From: Protea cynaroides
Taxonomy: Eukaryota > Streptophyta > Magnoliopsida > Proteales > Proteaceae
Assembly: GCA_028583415.1 (NCBI GenBank)
Contig: CM053267.1
Span: forward strand, 43,760,834 to 43,824,833
Direction: 5' to 3'
Length of the DNA stretch: 64,000 bases
Part shown: positions 22,102-35,899 of the stretch, in pieces
Layout of the letters: every line of letters starts with the position of its first letter
Numbering within the stretch: the stretch's first letter is position 1
Made by a program: the position numbers and the translations under genes
The notes under the pieces: model-generated
Database searches by the model: none
Seen by the model: the letters and a program-made list of their open reading frames with translations, nothing else
Told to the model about the DNA's origin: nothing

Positions 22102-25100
22102 TTACAAAACTTGAACCACCTGAGAAACACACCTACACAGCCTTATTACCCTCGCATGTCCAGCTTTAAGTCGGTTGACTGCAACTGTAATTTCAGGTGA
22201 CAGTGACAGTGACAATGATGGCGACACAGGTGTTTCCACTCCATGGATGTCAGTTGATACAAGAGATGGGACGACATCAGAAGGATACAACCCGCTGCTC
22301 CAAAACAAGTGATCAGACAAGTCAGAATTATCAGACTACCTAGACAACAGCATAAATGTCGAAGACAATATAAAAGAAAAAATAATGGTTGCAGCAAACT
22401 TTTTGATTGCCAAAAACTGCAATATTATAGATATCATAATCATCCAAAGCAATCAATGTATAAACGTATCGCATGAACGAGCTCAGACGTAGATCAGAGC
22501 CTCTGCAGCCCCTAATATGTGCTGCAAAGCATTTTATAATAAGTCTATATCCATTTATCACCCCCTACACCCAAAAGAAAAGGTCTACATGATGGAAATG
22601 TTTAAAACCGACTTTCTTATAGACCACCCATCTGACATCCAAAGCAATAAGGATAATCATAACCAGTTGTAACTTCCATAGCCCAAACAAATATCTGCAC
22701 ATTGGCAGAGCCCCATTGGAATGCAAATTTTGTGGAAACATCATTTCAGGGTGGTAAGTTTTAGCCCAATCCGATTTTCCCACATGAAGACAGCTTCGAA
22801 AATTGGTTGAAAACTCAACTGTAATGATTATGGTTGACTGTCGAACATAGAAGAGTAAAAGACCAACGCATGGTGAACCATACGGTCCAGATGGGAGCCA
22901 AAATTTGACATGTCAAAAATCCATGCTGTTATCCAATCCACCTTATTCCTACCCAAACAGCAGTGGCCTGACCAGATTACACTTGACTGCAGGTTAGATA
23001 GGGTTGGACAAACCAGGACTAAAGGTTTGGCTCAGGTTCCACCCCCCCCAAAAAAAAAAAACACGCACAAAGCTAGGAGGGAACCAAGCACTCTCAAACT
23101 ACCCCAAACCTACCCTTAAATTCTTCCAGATGATACAGATATTATTCCAAGATCTACCAATGTTATCCAGATCATTAGGCCACAAGTTTATCCTAGATGT
23201 AACCCATAGCGTGTTCCATCTGGCATATCGTATGACCTACAAACTGTAAACCACAAGGATAAAGTAGGCCATCCACAGACAAGTATTCATTGGCATTAAT
23301 ATTTTCTTGATCCAAGATTTTTCATCAGAGATGACAGGCATACATTAAGCATATTATATCGTACAAAATTTTCAGCAGGCTATCTGCCAGCTAGAGCAAG
23401 GAAAGAATGAAATCATATAGGACTTACTGATTCAAACAACTCGTGTCAAGAATCAGAATCACCTTCATACCAGTCTTGAAATGAATGAAACAAAGACGCA
23501 AATTGAGCTGTTCGACTGCAAAATAAATAAGCATGAATGAAATTTATTTTCACATTCACGCTTCAATTTTGTATAAAACAACCCCACTCACCAAAAAAGG
23601 AAAAGAAAAAAACCTCCTTGGAATCATAAATAAAAGCACAAAGCATCTTCAAATTTATATAAATTCTTTTGTAACTTCATGCTTCTAAGGCCTGGGGATT
23701 TGGGTAAGTCAAGCACAAGAATCAGTAACATTGACCTCAAATAATGTAAGGTGTTAATGGGGCCTTAAATCCAAGTAATATGGGAATATATTTTTTTATT
23801 TCCCTCTTTCACTTGTGGTAGATATTCTTCTATTTCATTAACCCATGCAGTTCTCTGTTAGCTCAGCTCAAATCCCTCTAACAATACTGCTCTTCATTAA
23901 CACCATCCCCAAACTAAACCTAATAACCATAATAAGAAGCTCAATATTTCCTAAGCCACATTCAGGAGATTTCATTAATATTTATTAAGCCTCCATGAGA
24001 CAACCAACCTACCATCCCCCATCCCACCCCTGATGTTTTGACCTATTCCACCTTCCACTTCAACCACATAACCCAATTCAATCTGAAACCCCATATTCCA
24101 TCACTTAACCTGTACTTTGGAGATACTTTCAAACTTTTTCCATCTGCCCCATATTATTTTCCATAATATTCTACCAAGTTACATAATAGTCAAATTAAAA
24201 CTCTAGCTTTTGCCCTTTCCCGATTTACTTAAACCTTAATTTACCCCCTGATATAATTCTCCACAAAAAAATTTCCAATCTGGGAAAGAAATGGAAAGAG
24301 AATACGTAAGCAAACTATTAATCCAAAGCCAGGAAAGAAACGGAATGAGATAAAATAGAATTATTTTACCACAAGGAGAGTGAAAACTTGTCTGGATAAG
24401 ATCTGGAAGCTCTATGCAAGCGGCCTGTACTTCTTCAACCACATCTAACAAATTACCCAAAAGTGAACTGGTAATCTGCATAGAATAATAAAAAAAATCA
24501 AAAAGTACTTAATTAAGATTTTTTCCCATTCTTTTATTCACATTAAGTTCATTATTACAAAATGATAATTGCAAGGCAGTCTTCTGAATGAATAACAACA
24601 GGAATACTCTCCTTCACAAGAGAACAATTTGTTTAATCATGCTCACATTATAGAAAGAACAGCAACGACAGTAACTCTGCAGATAATAATGATCATGACC
24701 ATGATTATATTGACGATGATCACAACAGAAAGAAGTGGATAAACTGTGTTATCATCTTCAAAATGCTTGTTAGCATTTAAAACACTCCACAACACAAGCT
24801 GTATATCTGTAGCTTTAAGAACTATAAATTCTATAATCCATTTTTTAAACAATGGTAACAAGTGAATTTCCTTGTTTTCGCTTATTCCACAATAGTCATG
24901 GGCCAAACATATTAATATAAAAGGTTCTCACATAGTCACATGACATATCTCTGTTATTATTTTAGACATATCCAGGAAAGAATTACAAAATAAGAAAATA
25001 AGCATAGATATTCCACATGCCAAAGAAAAAGTCTAGATAGAGAGAACATTTACTTGTGTTTCTTTTGCCAAACATTTGGGGCCACCATTCTTGTTAGTTG

Positions 25101-28100
25101 CCTCAGCATTGAACACAAACGCAAAGGCTGTGCAAGCATTAATATTTGGGAAGGCCTAACTTGACCAAAGAGGTATCTGTTATTAAAGAATAGCAACAAG
25201 TGATGAGAAAAGAAGCTTTAAACAATGAAAGACTCCATTACCTTTATGATGCTTGTATCATTCAATTTGTTTAATGTAACTATACTTGAAATGGGACGGA
25301 CACTTATTGTCAACCTGTTGGATATCAAAGCCAAGAAAACATTACAAAAATTATGCATTGTAACATTAAGCTAAAATTTCCCAACAGATACAGCAACAAT
25401 TATAAATCATTAAAGCAACCTTTGGAAGAGGAAATTGTGATAATTGAGAGCAATGATGTGATGACCACTCTCACTCCCCACATCATCCACACTCCATTGC
25501 TGATTTAATGTGAAACAAAGCAAACAAATCTCAGTCTCTTATACGTTAAGACATATCTATCATATTCTGACACCAAAAAAAAAAATTCAGGTATAGAAGT
25601 GAACCTGCAAGTCCTGAGAAATCCAGCCGCAACATGTCCTCTTCTTCAGATGATCATTAACTATAGCTACAGACTCATCATAGCTCACTTCTCCTTTTAC
25701 GTGACAAAAATCATGGAAGCATTCAATTATAGACTTTATTTTTTTATCTAAGGCTCCAATCTCCTGCTTCATTGTGATTACTTTATTACACGCTTCCTGG
25801 AAAGCAACTCATCAGCCACATAAATGATTCTTTGCATGGAACTAACATATTGCATTACATTGTCAGGAATCTGAAACTAGAGGTATGTGTTGTGCAGTTA
25901 AACAACCACATGAATGTTACAGAGGTTTGGGAATGATGATTGGGTACAGGGCTACTTCAGAAAAGCTAGAGGAAGGCCCCTGTGTGTGGGTTCCACTCTT
26001 CAGTTCAATGACTGCATAACTGAAGCGGAGCTGGCCATTTTTAGGAGTCACCTGGCCCTTAATGGTATGTCCCAAAAAAAGGGATATAGTTACGACTCAG
26101 CTAAGATGTTTTAAAATGGAAGAGGATTCAATGTGTCGATAAAGGCAGTTAATGTGTCAGACACACAGATTAATCTTCTTCTTCACAGCCATGTCCAAGT
26201 GATAACTTTTGGGTAGGTGCTGGACACATATCAATATCCATATCCATATTGTGTTGTGTCGACAGTATTCCAAGGTTACATGAGGTGCCTGAGTGACAGA
26301 AACCATAAATACAGTCCCAAACCTAATGATTTCGATAGCTAACTCTAACATGCCAGATGAAAGCAAGATCAGACAGTTTAAACATCAACACTATACCTCA
26401 TTTTTGTCATTACCAGACAATGTTAAATAAGCTCCCTCATTTTCAGCACCTCTAACACCGGGCACAAAGAGATGTTGCAAAGAATATAACTTCAAATTTT
26501 GACATTCCTGAATCCCTGACTGCAACAACCATACTCTTCTCTGCATCATTGAAGCACCTCATAAATAAAACACCCATCAAAAGCATTAACACATAAAAGG
26601 GGTGGGGAAGTAAACTTGCTTGTAAAATCTCACGCTTCACACGCATTAATTGCAACTTTGCTTGTTCCTTTACAAGCATCAGTTGCAAGCATCTTGCTTC
26701 GGCTACCCTGCACCATCATTAATTCATAAATGTTAATAGGTTTCAATCTAAAGCAGCTATCTCTACAACAACCAACAACAGAAAAAGCCATCCAATTTAA
26801 AAATCCAGAAAACCATTGAGAACATCACCTCTTCTGCTGATAATTCCCAAGATGAACATGAGTTTTCTGGGGAAAAAAATTAAATGGCCAGGCATTAGCA
26901 GTAAGCCAAGAAGTCAATAAATATTTAGGCACCCAAAAAAGCAATTAGTCAATGAAAAAACTGATCTGCTTGAATTTTTCAGAATACAATATGATCAGCT
27001 AATTTAGCAGACCTGAAACTGGATCACAGCGCAAAGATTCTCATACTTTTTAGTCTTCCACAGCTGACCCAAAATATCTTCCAGCATGCCAAGCTATGCA
27101 TCAGAAAGAACAAAATAAATAAACAAATGCATGAGAAGTGAGAAACAATGGAGGGTATTGGTATCACAATGGCTTGTATCATTATTTGAATACCTCAGCG
27201 CTAAGCCGCTAACCATACGGGTCAGACTGCCAACGTATATGTGATTTCATTAATAAATTCAGTTTCAATGAAAAATTAATGCAGAACAAAAGTATATAAG
27301 CTACAGAAACATGTTAGGTAAGCATGAGGGGGGGGGAGGTGAATAGGTTTTTTAGTAGATTATAAATTATTGAATGTTTAAACAAATATTGCAAGTAATA
27401 TTGGCACAATTTAAACACACCACAACACAAGATGTATAGTGTTTCTCTAGGCATCCCCCAAGCTAATCCACTCGTCCTCAAGTCAACGCTTGAGATCCAC
27501 TATACTCCATTTCAATACAATAGGTGGGGAAGAACACCTTTGTACAACTCTTTCCAGCAAAGATAAACTTCACAACTCTTCGTTCAAGGCCAAGAGGAAC
27601 CTATCAATCTTCGTTCAAGGTCAAGAGCAACCTATAATCTTTTGAGGATAAGAGGATCCTTGTATTTCCAAGTACGGTTAGGCCAATACAACTCTTATGA
27701 TAACAAGATGATCCTTGTGTTGCCAAGTACCGTTAGGCCAACACAAACAAATTACAAATAAAGACAGGTGAGATATTACCTATGCAAGGAGTGTGACACT
27801 TTACTCCTTCCAATTGTGCTTTGGATGAATGATATGATGATGATGCACTTGCATAATGTGAGGACTTCTCTTGAGAGATGATGCTTGAGAGAAGTATGTA
27901 GAAGAGCTTGTACTTTTGTGTTTTTTATCTTGAGCTTTGCGGAGATCACAATAGTATAAAAGCTTGAGAATAAGCTTTGATCTCTTAATGGGATATAAAA
28001 ATTGATAGCTTGTTTGATATTGAGCTCAAGAGTATTGATCTTTTGTGTAGTGAACAATGTCACCAAATACTCATAATTGAGTCCTTAAATAGGCTCATTA

Positions 28101-31100
28101 AATGGCCTTAGTGGTTAGTCAAAACTTACTCCAACAGATCTATTTTTTGTCCTGCCAGTCAATGTTCTGGTCAACCGGTCCAAATATGGTCATTGGAAAT
28201 AAACCGTTATTTGACCGTTTGAAAAATATTGTCATCCGGTCAATATCCGGTCAATCGCTTTTCCTTTGGGTCGGTGTTCTATTTTCATCTGAACTCTCTG
28301 TCAGTCGATGTCCGGTTGACCATTTCACTCTGGTCAACCTCAGTCGTATCTCGTATCTATTAATGCACTTCACAATATCCGGTTGGATGTCGGTCGATCT
28401 GCCAGTCGACCAGTGACAATTAGCACTTAGCATTGTCATTTTGCTTTCCTTGGTTTTTTTAAAGCAGGTTTTCTTAGGCTTTTGGACCAGTTTTAAACCA
28501 TCTATGTAGAATCATGTTGGGTGATAGATTGACATCTTTTAGGGTCAATCTAATGCAAGAGATACATGATGTGCAATGTTACATTCATGCATGTACAAGT
28601 GTGCTATCCTAGGTCTAATTGTACAACAGTACAAGTAGCCTTAGGATGATTACAATGTCTTCATCATCTTCAAGTCTTCAATCTTCATAGTTTGACCTTC
28701 AAGCTTTAATGAGTAATTTTGGTCTACAAGCTTTAATCTTAAAGCTTGAGTAATTTTGGTCTACAAGCTTTAATTGTCATCTTCAATTTTGATCTCCAAG
28801 TCTTAGACAATCTTGACTTTTCTTAGACTTTGGTTCATACTTTGACTTGTTCTTCAAACTTGTGCTTTGGACTTCTTTTGGTCCTTGGTCAAGTCTTTGA
28901 CTTAGTCTTTAATGATCACCATGACTTCACTTGTAATATTGAAGTGTAATTTTGGCTTGAGAAGATTTGATACTAGGCAAGAAAACTCAAGGAAGATGCT
29001 GCATCTTCCTATGTTTGTTATTATCAAAACCTACAATCAGGGTTCATCTAAGGATGTGGAATTTTCCCAACAAAATAAACCTATCATTAGTGTTGAATGT
29101 TTATAAATATGATAAAATTTTAAAAATAAACAAACTAGTATCATGTCCTTCAAATGACATTAAACAGATAATATCAAAGTGGAAAAATGAGCATACCTGC
29201 CAAAAATTAAGCTCATGATTTGATTCAGAAAACAGCAGTTTCATAGCCCCATACAATTTTGTAAAAACCTAAAAGACAGAGTGAAGTTATATTGAACTTG
29301 ATTTCACAAATATTACATCTGTTAAGCAAAACAGTTCTTGATGAAAGATGGTCCAAAATAGCAGCAGGAATATATAGGATACATACATCAGAGGAAAGCG
29401 TGTGCACCCTGTCAGCTTGATTCCTATCCACTTTGTTTTCTCTTAAATTTTGAAGTCCTGAAGAAAACTCTGGTACATTACTATTCAATTCAAAAACTTT
29501 TGGGCTCTTCTGACTCTTGCCAGTTTCTTCTACCTGGAATTTATCCGTGAGAATAACTTCATTTTTTCTTTTTCTTCCAGAATTCTCAACATCACATACA
29601 GGTAATGGTTGCTGCAAAATATGGAGATCCTGACGGGAGCTACTACAATTGTTTCCACTTGAATATTTAATGAATTTAGGAGAGACTGGATCTTTCCCTA
29701 CACAGTGTTGCATCCTATCATTATCTAGAAAATTAGTAGCCTCATTCAAGGAGGGGATTTGAGCTATCTGATCCACCAGAACCTGCATGTCACCACAGCT
29801 TATATTTTTAGTTATGTACCATAACAAGAGAGGATTAAAATATGAAACCCAGCAACAAAGTATTCATATGCGCAATGCAAATGCATATATAACACTGAAA
29901 GGAAATCAGGACTGAATATTAGAGAACACATGACCTTTTGAAATGGTTCCATTGTAGCCTTTTCAAGCACACATGGAGAAACAGACTCATATAAAGATTC
30001 ATTAGGCTCTTCTTCAGAAAGTTTATCCTTAAACTTGGACAGTTCTGTCCCTGCTCGATGGTTTCTGACTAGGCTTCTGGACTTCGAGTTCAGAGCAACA
30101 TTACGTTGGGATGGTGTTTTACAATCTGTAATGTTTCTAGATTCGTTTTGCAGATCATTATAAAGTTGGTTATCACCCATCCCTTTCAATTTAACAATGT
30201 TCATGGGATAGCTAACACTGTTCATAATAAGCTTATCCTGAAAGGGGGTTCTGCAATCCATGATATTTCCAGATTCGTTTTGCTGATCATGAAAGAGTTG
30301 GTTATCACCCGTCCCTTTCAATTTAACAACATTATCCCTACTGTTGTTATCAATAATCGGGGAGGTAGATTGTGATCTCTTCTGCTTAAGCAAGGAACGC
30401 AATCCACCTGCTACAGGAGTCAAATAACTGACATTTTTTTTGGTGCCAGGAGTCAAATGAGTCACAGCAATTACCCCTGAATCTTCTACATGTCCACTGC
30501 TGCTACTGAAAAGCTTGCTGCCTTGGTCCTGCTGCTTCAAAGCCCTTGAAAGGATGCCAATGTGTTCAGGAGATGCAGCTAACTCAGATGTAACAGTTAA
30601 TTGTTTATTTGCATTAGCATCTTCTGTAATATCTATCAATAATGAATCAGAAGTGATGAAAGATGCTTCAACGGGATTGTGAGATGACAAAGTATCCTCC
30701 TGCATTTGCTTTCCGGAACTTGAAAACTGAAAGGGCGACACTACCACTGCCGTTACCTTACTAGGTTGATCACAATGGAGCATACTGTCAGATATCTGCT
30801 CACTACATTCTTCATCATGCATGACACATACATAATTTTCAGCTTGTTTAGGGCCTTTAGGCATGCTAATGCTCTTAGACGTCTCACTCCCATATGCATC
30901 CATATTAACTGTATCCCTCTGTTCACTGTTCTTCTGAGCACTACATAACAAATGCCCTTTTAAATCAGTAACAGAAATGTCCACTTGCTTCAGTTTAAGG
31001 TTTTCGGTATTTTTATCCAAAGCAGTAGCATTTGAAGCCATTTGACAATTATGACCAAGGACTGTTGGTTTCAAATTGTCAAATCCATCTTCGACAGTAG

Positions 31101-34100
31101 CACAAGTATTGAGAATCTTGAATTTTGAAATTCTTTTCTCAATAGAAGATCCAATTTCCCCGTGTCTTCTCCTATCATTCGTTAAAGAGGAAGAATGATT
31201 CTTTCGAGCAAAAAGAGTAGATAACTGTTTGCTACCAGATGAAACAGTTCCATCACAAAATATTTGTCTTCTTTTGGCACATAACAAGGACACAGACCCA
31301 GCCAATGGAGATCCACTTTGTCGATCATAGTTCTGAAGTGTTTTGGGAGTAAAACTTCCATCATCAGTAGGTTCTTCCCTCAAGGCTCTTGGACCACCTA
31401 GAAATCCATAATCACGATCCGTGATCACAATGTCTTTAAGTGTTTTACTTGGAGGTTTTGAGGTGGCACTGTTGCAAACACCAACTTCCGATATCAATCC
31501 ACTAGTTTCAAGGGCATCTCTTCCATTCACCCTATTCCTGTCTAAAGGCATGACCTGCAACTGATGGAACATGTTAAAAAATTCAATCTATAGAAACAAC
31601 ATGCTGAAGAATGTTTCTACATGATAACCAGAGGAAATCATGACGATCAGAAAGGAAGAAAACTATTTTCATGTGAATATATAGTAGGATAACAAAGAGC
31701 AGCATTAAATATGGGTTAACAGTCTTAAAAGTTCAAACACAGAGATGCATTATTTTGCAAACTCAAAAAGTCAGCATTGGATGGATACTTACGCAGGATG
31801 TCAAAAATGAGGACTTCCACAAAAATGACTACAAGACATGTCTGTAAGTCATACAACAAATATATATTGAAAAATGTGCTCACCATAGTAACAGTACATG
31901 AAGGAAACCAAAAATAATAGAAAATATAAACTAAATAAACATCGTACAGCTAACAGGTAACACCTAAAGGTGGCTGAAGATACAAGAGGTGAAACCATTT
32001 AAAGTTGGGCAAAGAATCAGGGATAAGGATCAGACTATGATAGTTCCAGACCAAACAAGCACCTGGGGGTGACAAATTACCCATCCACAGCAACCTTCAA
32101 AAGATCATGAGACAAATGGCTAAAGCTAACCTAATTGCACCAGAATATGACCAAATCATGTCACCTAGTGCATCAAATTTCGAAAAGTGAAAATGCATGG
32201 AGGCTACAATAGAATGGACATCCATGGTCTAGCACCCATTCCAAGTAAAGATCACATCACAAGTCAAGGATATCCATCCTGCTGATTGCTGTTCATCACT
32301 CTGGAAAGTCATCCCAGATCTTCGTGCTTATGAGAACTTTATCCTTATGATGTAAGGTGCACAAGTCAATTAATGAGAAATACCGAAGTAATCTTGCAGG
32401 TGGTTGAAATCCAACTAACTGAGAAAAAACACGTATGGCAAGCTCCAATCAAGGTCCAGAACTTAAACTCAAACTGCACAGCCAGTTAATCAATAGAACG
32501 GATCGACTGGCTCTATGAACATAGAGCAGGGAAGGTGATTGAAACAAAAAGAAAGCACAAGGAAGAACATAACTATTATGGCAAAGAAAAAGTTGAAAGC
32601 ACCATGTTATCGGACAAGTACAGTGCATCCTACACTGAAACAATAAAGCTATGAAGAATTAAAGCAATAAAATAGCATTCTTGCTCCATTTCAGTTTTTT
32701 TTTACTCAGAAAAAATGACTCCACACATTTAAACATAAAACAAATGCATATAGCTGTTTATAGAAAATCTAATACCTACACCAATTCCTACTCTACTTAC
32801 AATTCTGATAATAAAACTCTACATTTCAAACTGATCATATTTTAATAAAATTAAGAACTACTCAACTCAAAAGGCCTTCTCCCAACTAAATGGGGTTGGA
32901 TACAAGAATCCTGGCAGTAGCCCTAACACAGACTGTACCTCAAATGCCCAAAAAGTAATTAGGGAAAGTAAATCAGGAATTGGAAATTCTCTTCCTTGTC
33001 TTATCAAGAGTCGGCATTGTGAGAACTGGAGAGAAGTGCCTTTAGTAGTCTTCGAACAAAAGCAAATCAAGCAGCACAATAACAAAGTAGACAATTACAA
33101 GACTGAGAACAGGAGAAGCATCTTACCTTCACTGAATCACCGGGAGTTTGACTATGGTCACCAACAGAAGCATCAGTTCTCAGTGCATATTTTGTACTAG
33201 AAGAGTCATCATGACTGATCTGGTCAATGGGAGGGGTTGCAGGTTCCACATTTCTCTCACACGATTTAAAACTGGCATCAGAAATCACCTCAATAGGCAT
33301 ACCATTGAAGATAATGTTGTGAAGTTCCTTACTTCCAGAATTCTTGAGGTCCTTAAAGTTAGTCTTATGCCTATCGAGCATGGGAAAGCCACCATCTCTA
33401 TTTAGATAATTAGATGAGTTTGAAATCTCAGTATCATTAGAAACAGAGACGCCAGGTAAATCCTTGCTCCCTTCAGCTAACAGCGCACCCAGAGTAGGTG
33501 ACAATCTCCCATAATCATACCTATGAGGATTTTCTTCTACCAGACTCATGTCATTTGACTCTCGGCCATCACTAGATTTTCCATCAGAGACAGAACACTG
33601 AGGAAGTGGCTTCTTGATTCCTGTCAGCGCCATGAAACTGCTTTGGTTGGTCGGCGCATAAGTTTCGGATGGTGTTCTCTCTTCGAAGGTAAGATGATGT
33701 CCTGATGGTGTCTTCAAGTCTCCTCCAGAGACAGACTGCACAAGGCTACGATAATGCATAGAAAATGCAGTAGAATCCAGAGTAATATCATGATTATCAT
33801 CAGAGGCTGCAGAATCTGATGGCTGTCCAGATCTAATAAAACTTGCCGATACAGGGCCAAAAAAATTTTCATCTGCAACAAGGCATATAAAAAGTTTGTC
33901 AACAATTACCTCGTATTTATAGATAGGAAGGCCTCGGCATTTCATACAATACATTTAACATTTTATATAGGAATAAATAAGTCCACCGAGAACAATTAAG
34001 AACGTGAAGAAATTATCTTTTTTGATGTGTACCAAGAAAAATGCTAGAAGAATAAATGCATCACCCAAGCATGGTAATAGAATACCAATGAATCCATGAC

Positions 34101-35050
34101 CACTCATAAAATTGTCAGCTCAGCTGGAAAACTTTGTACTGCTTTGCTTCTTTGTAGCCAATTCTTAAATCCAGTTGCATTAAAATGATATATCCACTTG
34201 CACTGATGCGTTTCTTCGATAATCAGCCCAAAATACAACCCACGTCCCCATACTCCGGTTCAACACCAGGTAGAGCTAACTACGCTGGTATCTGGAGTAA
34301 CCAATGAGTATCTTTACATGTGCTTCAGAAGGGGAAAAAAACAACTTGGAAAGTAGTTACGAAAAAATAAAGACAAGAATGGCTTTGGGTAGACAATAAG
34401 CGCGCCTGTAAACAGGATGGAATGGGGATTTTAAAAATGAATTTAGTTTTGTTCACTGCGTGCTTCAAAGAATCATATCCAGTCTACTAAATCACGAATT
34501 AAGTAATATCGCAAGAACGCAATACCACATTGTTCTCTCTCTCGCAAAAGCCAGTGCATTTATTATGTTTGCGCTGCTTGTTACTCATTTTCACCGCCTT
34601 GTGACAAACTTAAACACAGGCATCCGTAAATAAACCAAGACTAAGTGCGTTAAGGAATCAAAACCAAAATTACATATTTAACTTGCCGTCGTAGGAGGTT
34701 GCAGAACCGATGGCACTTCCCGGAGAAGAAGAATCCATATATTGAAGGAAAGGCTTCCTCCCATCATCATTGTCGTCCTCGTCGTCTTCTCCATTCTGCG
34801 ATAACTCCTTCGAATCATCGTTGTCGCCAACATCACTCTGAAACCCTAAACCCTCGTTTGCTTCTCCTGTTTCCGAGTTTTCAGAGTTAGGCTTCGAGTC
34901 TGGAGGCGTCTCATATTCTTCATCTCTGTCAAAAACGTGAACTGAAGTAATCTCAGCGAAGCTAACGCGCCGCGAACGGTTCTTTTGACGGGCAATTGTT
35001 TCTTCTTCAGGACCAGTGTCGCAGAGCTCTTCGCCTTCCTTGGGATCCAT
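22102..35050 (-). CDS. KNL1: KNL1/Spc105-like outer-kinetochore scaffold, 16 exons
   Basis: KNL1 links the KMN network to spindle-checkpoint proteins and PP1 at the centromere. Exons: 35050-34687, 33872-33127, 31554-29935, 29782-29387, 29268-29197, 27093-27013, 26866-26829, 26707-26620, 26519-26397, 25796-25605, 25499-25420, 25314-25242, 25155-25054, 24475-24370, 23515-23428, 22294-22102. All join in phase to 1453 residues. The N terminus has a PP1-docking RVSF at residues 28-31 and DRDEEYETPPD. A conserved TAFSMHYRSLV lies in exon 2. The centre is long and poorly conserved. The C terminus is helical (LDKKIKSIIECFHDFCHVKG), then has NDHLKKRTCCGWISQDLQ, the RWD-like VFNAEATNKNGGPKCLA, and RVIRLCRCVSQVVQVL. 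Introns 1 and 8 use GC-AG borders. Intron 5 holds a solo-LTR-like insertion. No complete exon appears to be missing. Confidence 0.93.
27312..29072 (+). mobile_element. Solo-LTR-like insertion in intron 5 of the KNL1-like gene
   Basis: A 1761-bp block starts TGTTAGGTAAGCATGAGG and ends TTATCAAAACC...TTTTCCCAACA, i.e. TG...CA termini with the short inverted pair TGTT/AACA. The flanks are AAACA (27307-27311) and AAATA (29073-29077), a 5-bp duplication with one mismatch. The end sequence resembles long LTRs of plant Ty1/Copia (SIRE/Tork-like) elements. There is no internal coding region and no second LTR, so a solo LTR is the simplest reading. It carries short internal duplications, e.g. TTCGTTCAAGG twice near 27580-27620. 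Confidence 0.72.
32865..32925. repeat. RTE-type LINE 3'-end fragment
   Basis: In intron 2 of the KNL1-like gene, CTCCCAACTAAATGGGGTTG and ATACAAGAATCCTGGC match the 3' end sequence seen at 54740-54790 and 55035-55060. A short decayed LINE tail is likely. Confidence 0.5.
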
Positions 35051-35235
35051 ATCTCTTGAACTAATGGATCAGTTTCAAAACCAATATCTCAATGAGAGAG
35101 AAATCTTAAATGGTATGAGAGTCTGATCTGATCTCTTCAGATTTCCCTTTGGAGCAGAGACTGATGCGGTTGGTTATTCTTACACTTCGATTTTATGCGG
35201 GAAAACTTAGCAGTTTAAAATTTTTAGAGTTAAAA

Positions 35236-35415
35236 CTGAAAACGATCCTCTCCAGTCGCTGCATAGCCGTATAAAAATCTTCTGCTTCCACCCAGTCGTC
35301 CAGCGACTCCAGCCGAACAATGGACGGCTGGGATTACATCGGGATGTGTGCCAGTGTATCTCTGCTGTTTCTCGTTTAACTGGACGACTGAATGGATGGA
35401 GAGGATTTCTATCTT
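35236..35415. mobile_element. MITE-like element upstream of the KNL1-like gene
   Basis: The ends are inverted: CGATCCTCTCCAGTCG on the left and GGATGGAGAGGATTTCT on the right. The segment TGGGATTACATCGGGATGTG, TGCCAGTGTAT and AACTGGACGACTG is shared with 47940-48020 near another gene. It has no coding capacity. Confidence 0.6.
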
Positions 35416-35899
35416 GCACGGCCTGCCAACAACTAAGGATCAACTGGCGCTTATACTAGTGTATGGCTAATGCAGGTGGGCGTGTATGGCTAATGCAGGT
35501 GGGCCAGGTTGCAACAAGGTCGGGTTTTTTAAAATCCCAACCCAACACTAGGTCTCATTAGCCAGTCCAGCTTGACTCAGGGGCAAAAAAATCCGATCTT
35601 GACCTGCCTTTATTGTCTGGTCGGATTGACCTTTATTGATCGTAAACATTCGGAGGAAGAAGGAAGATGGAGAGGTTGGGCCAAGCCGAGGAGATGAGGA
35701 AAAAATAAGAAGAAGAAAACATGGCCAAATTGGGCTTAGTCCAAGGCATCAACCCTAACTCAACCTGGCCTTAACTTAGGGCCATATATTCCTAATCCTA
35801 CCTTTAGGATCAAAGTATCTCAACCTAGACTTTATTTGGATTCGGGTTCAAATCAATAAGCTGTACACTTTTTTTTCATTTTTTTTTATTATTTATGAA

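Noticed and set aside
28102..28439. Overlapping open frames on both strands around 28.1-28.4 kb
   Set aside because: They lie within the solo-LTR-like insertion, and their frame comes from repeated GGTCAAYCGGT motifs rather than protein similarity.
30106..30375. Plus-strand frame with two similar segments
   Set aside because: It is antisense to exon 3 of the KNL1-like gene, which itself contains two similar peptide stretches (KGTGDNQLFHDQQNES and KGMGDNQLYNDLQNES).
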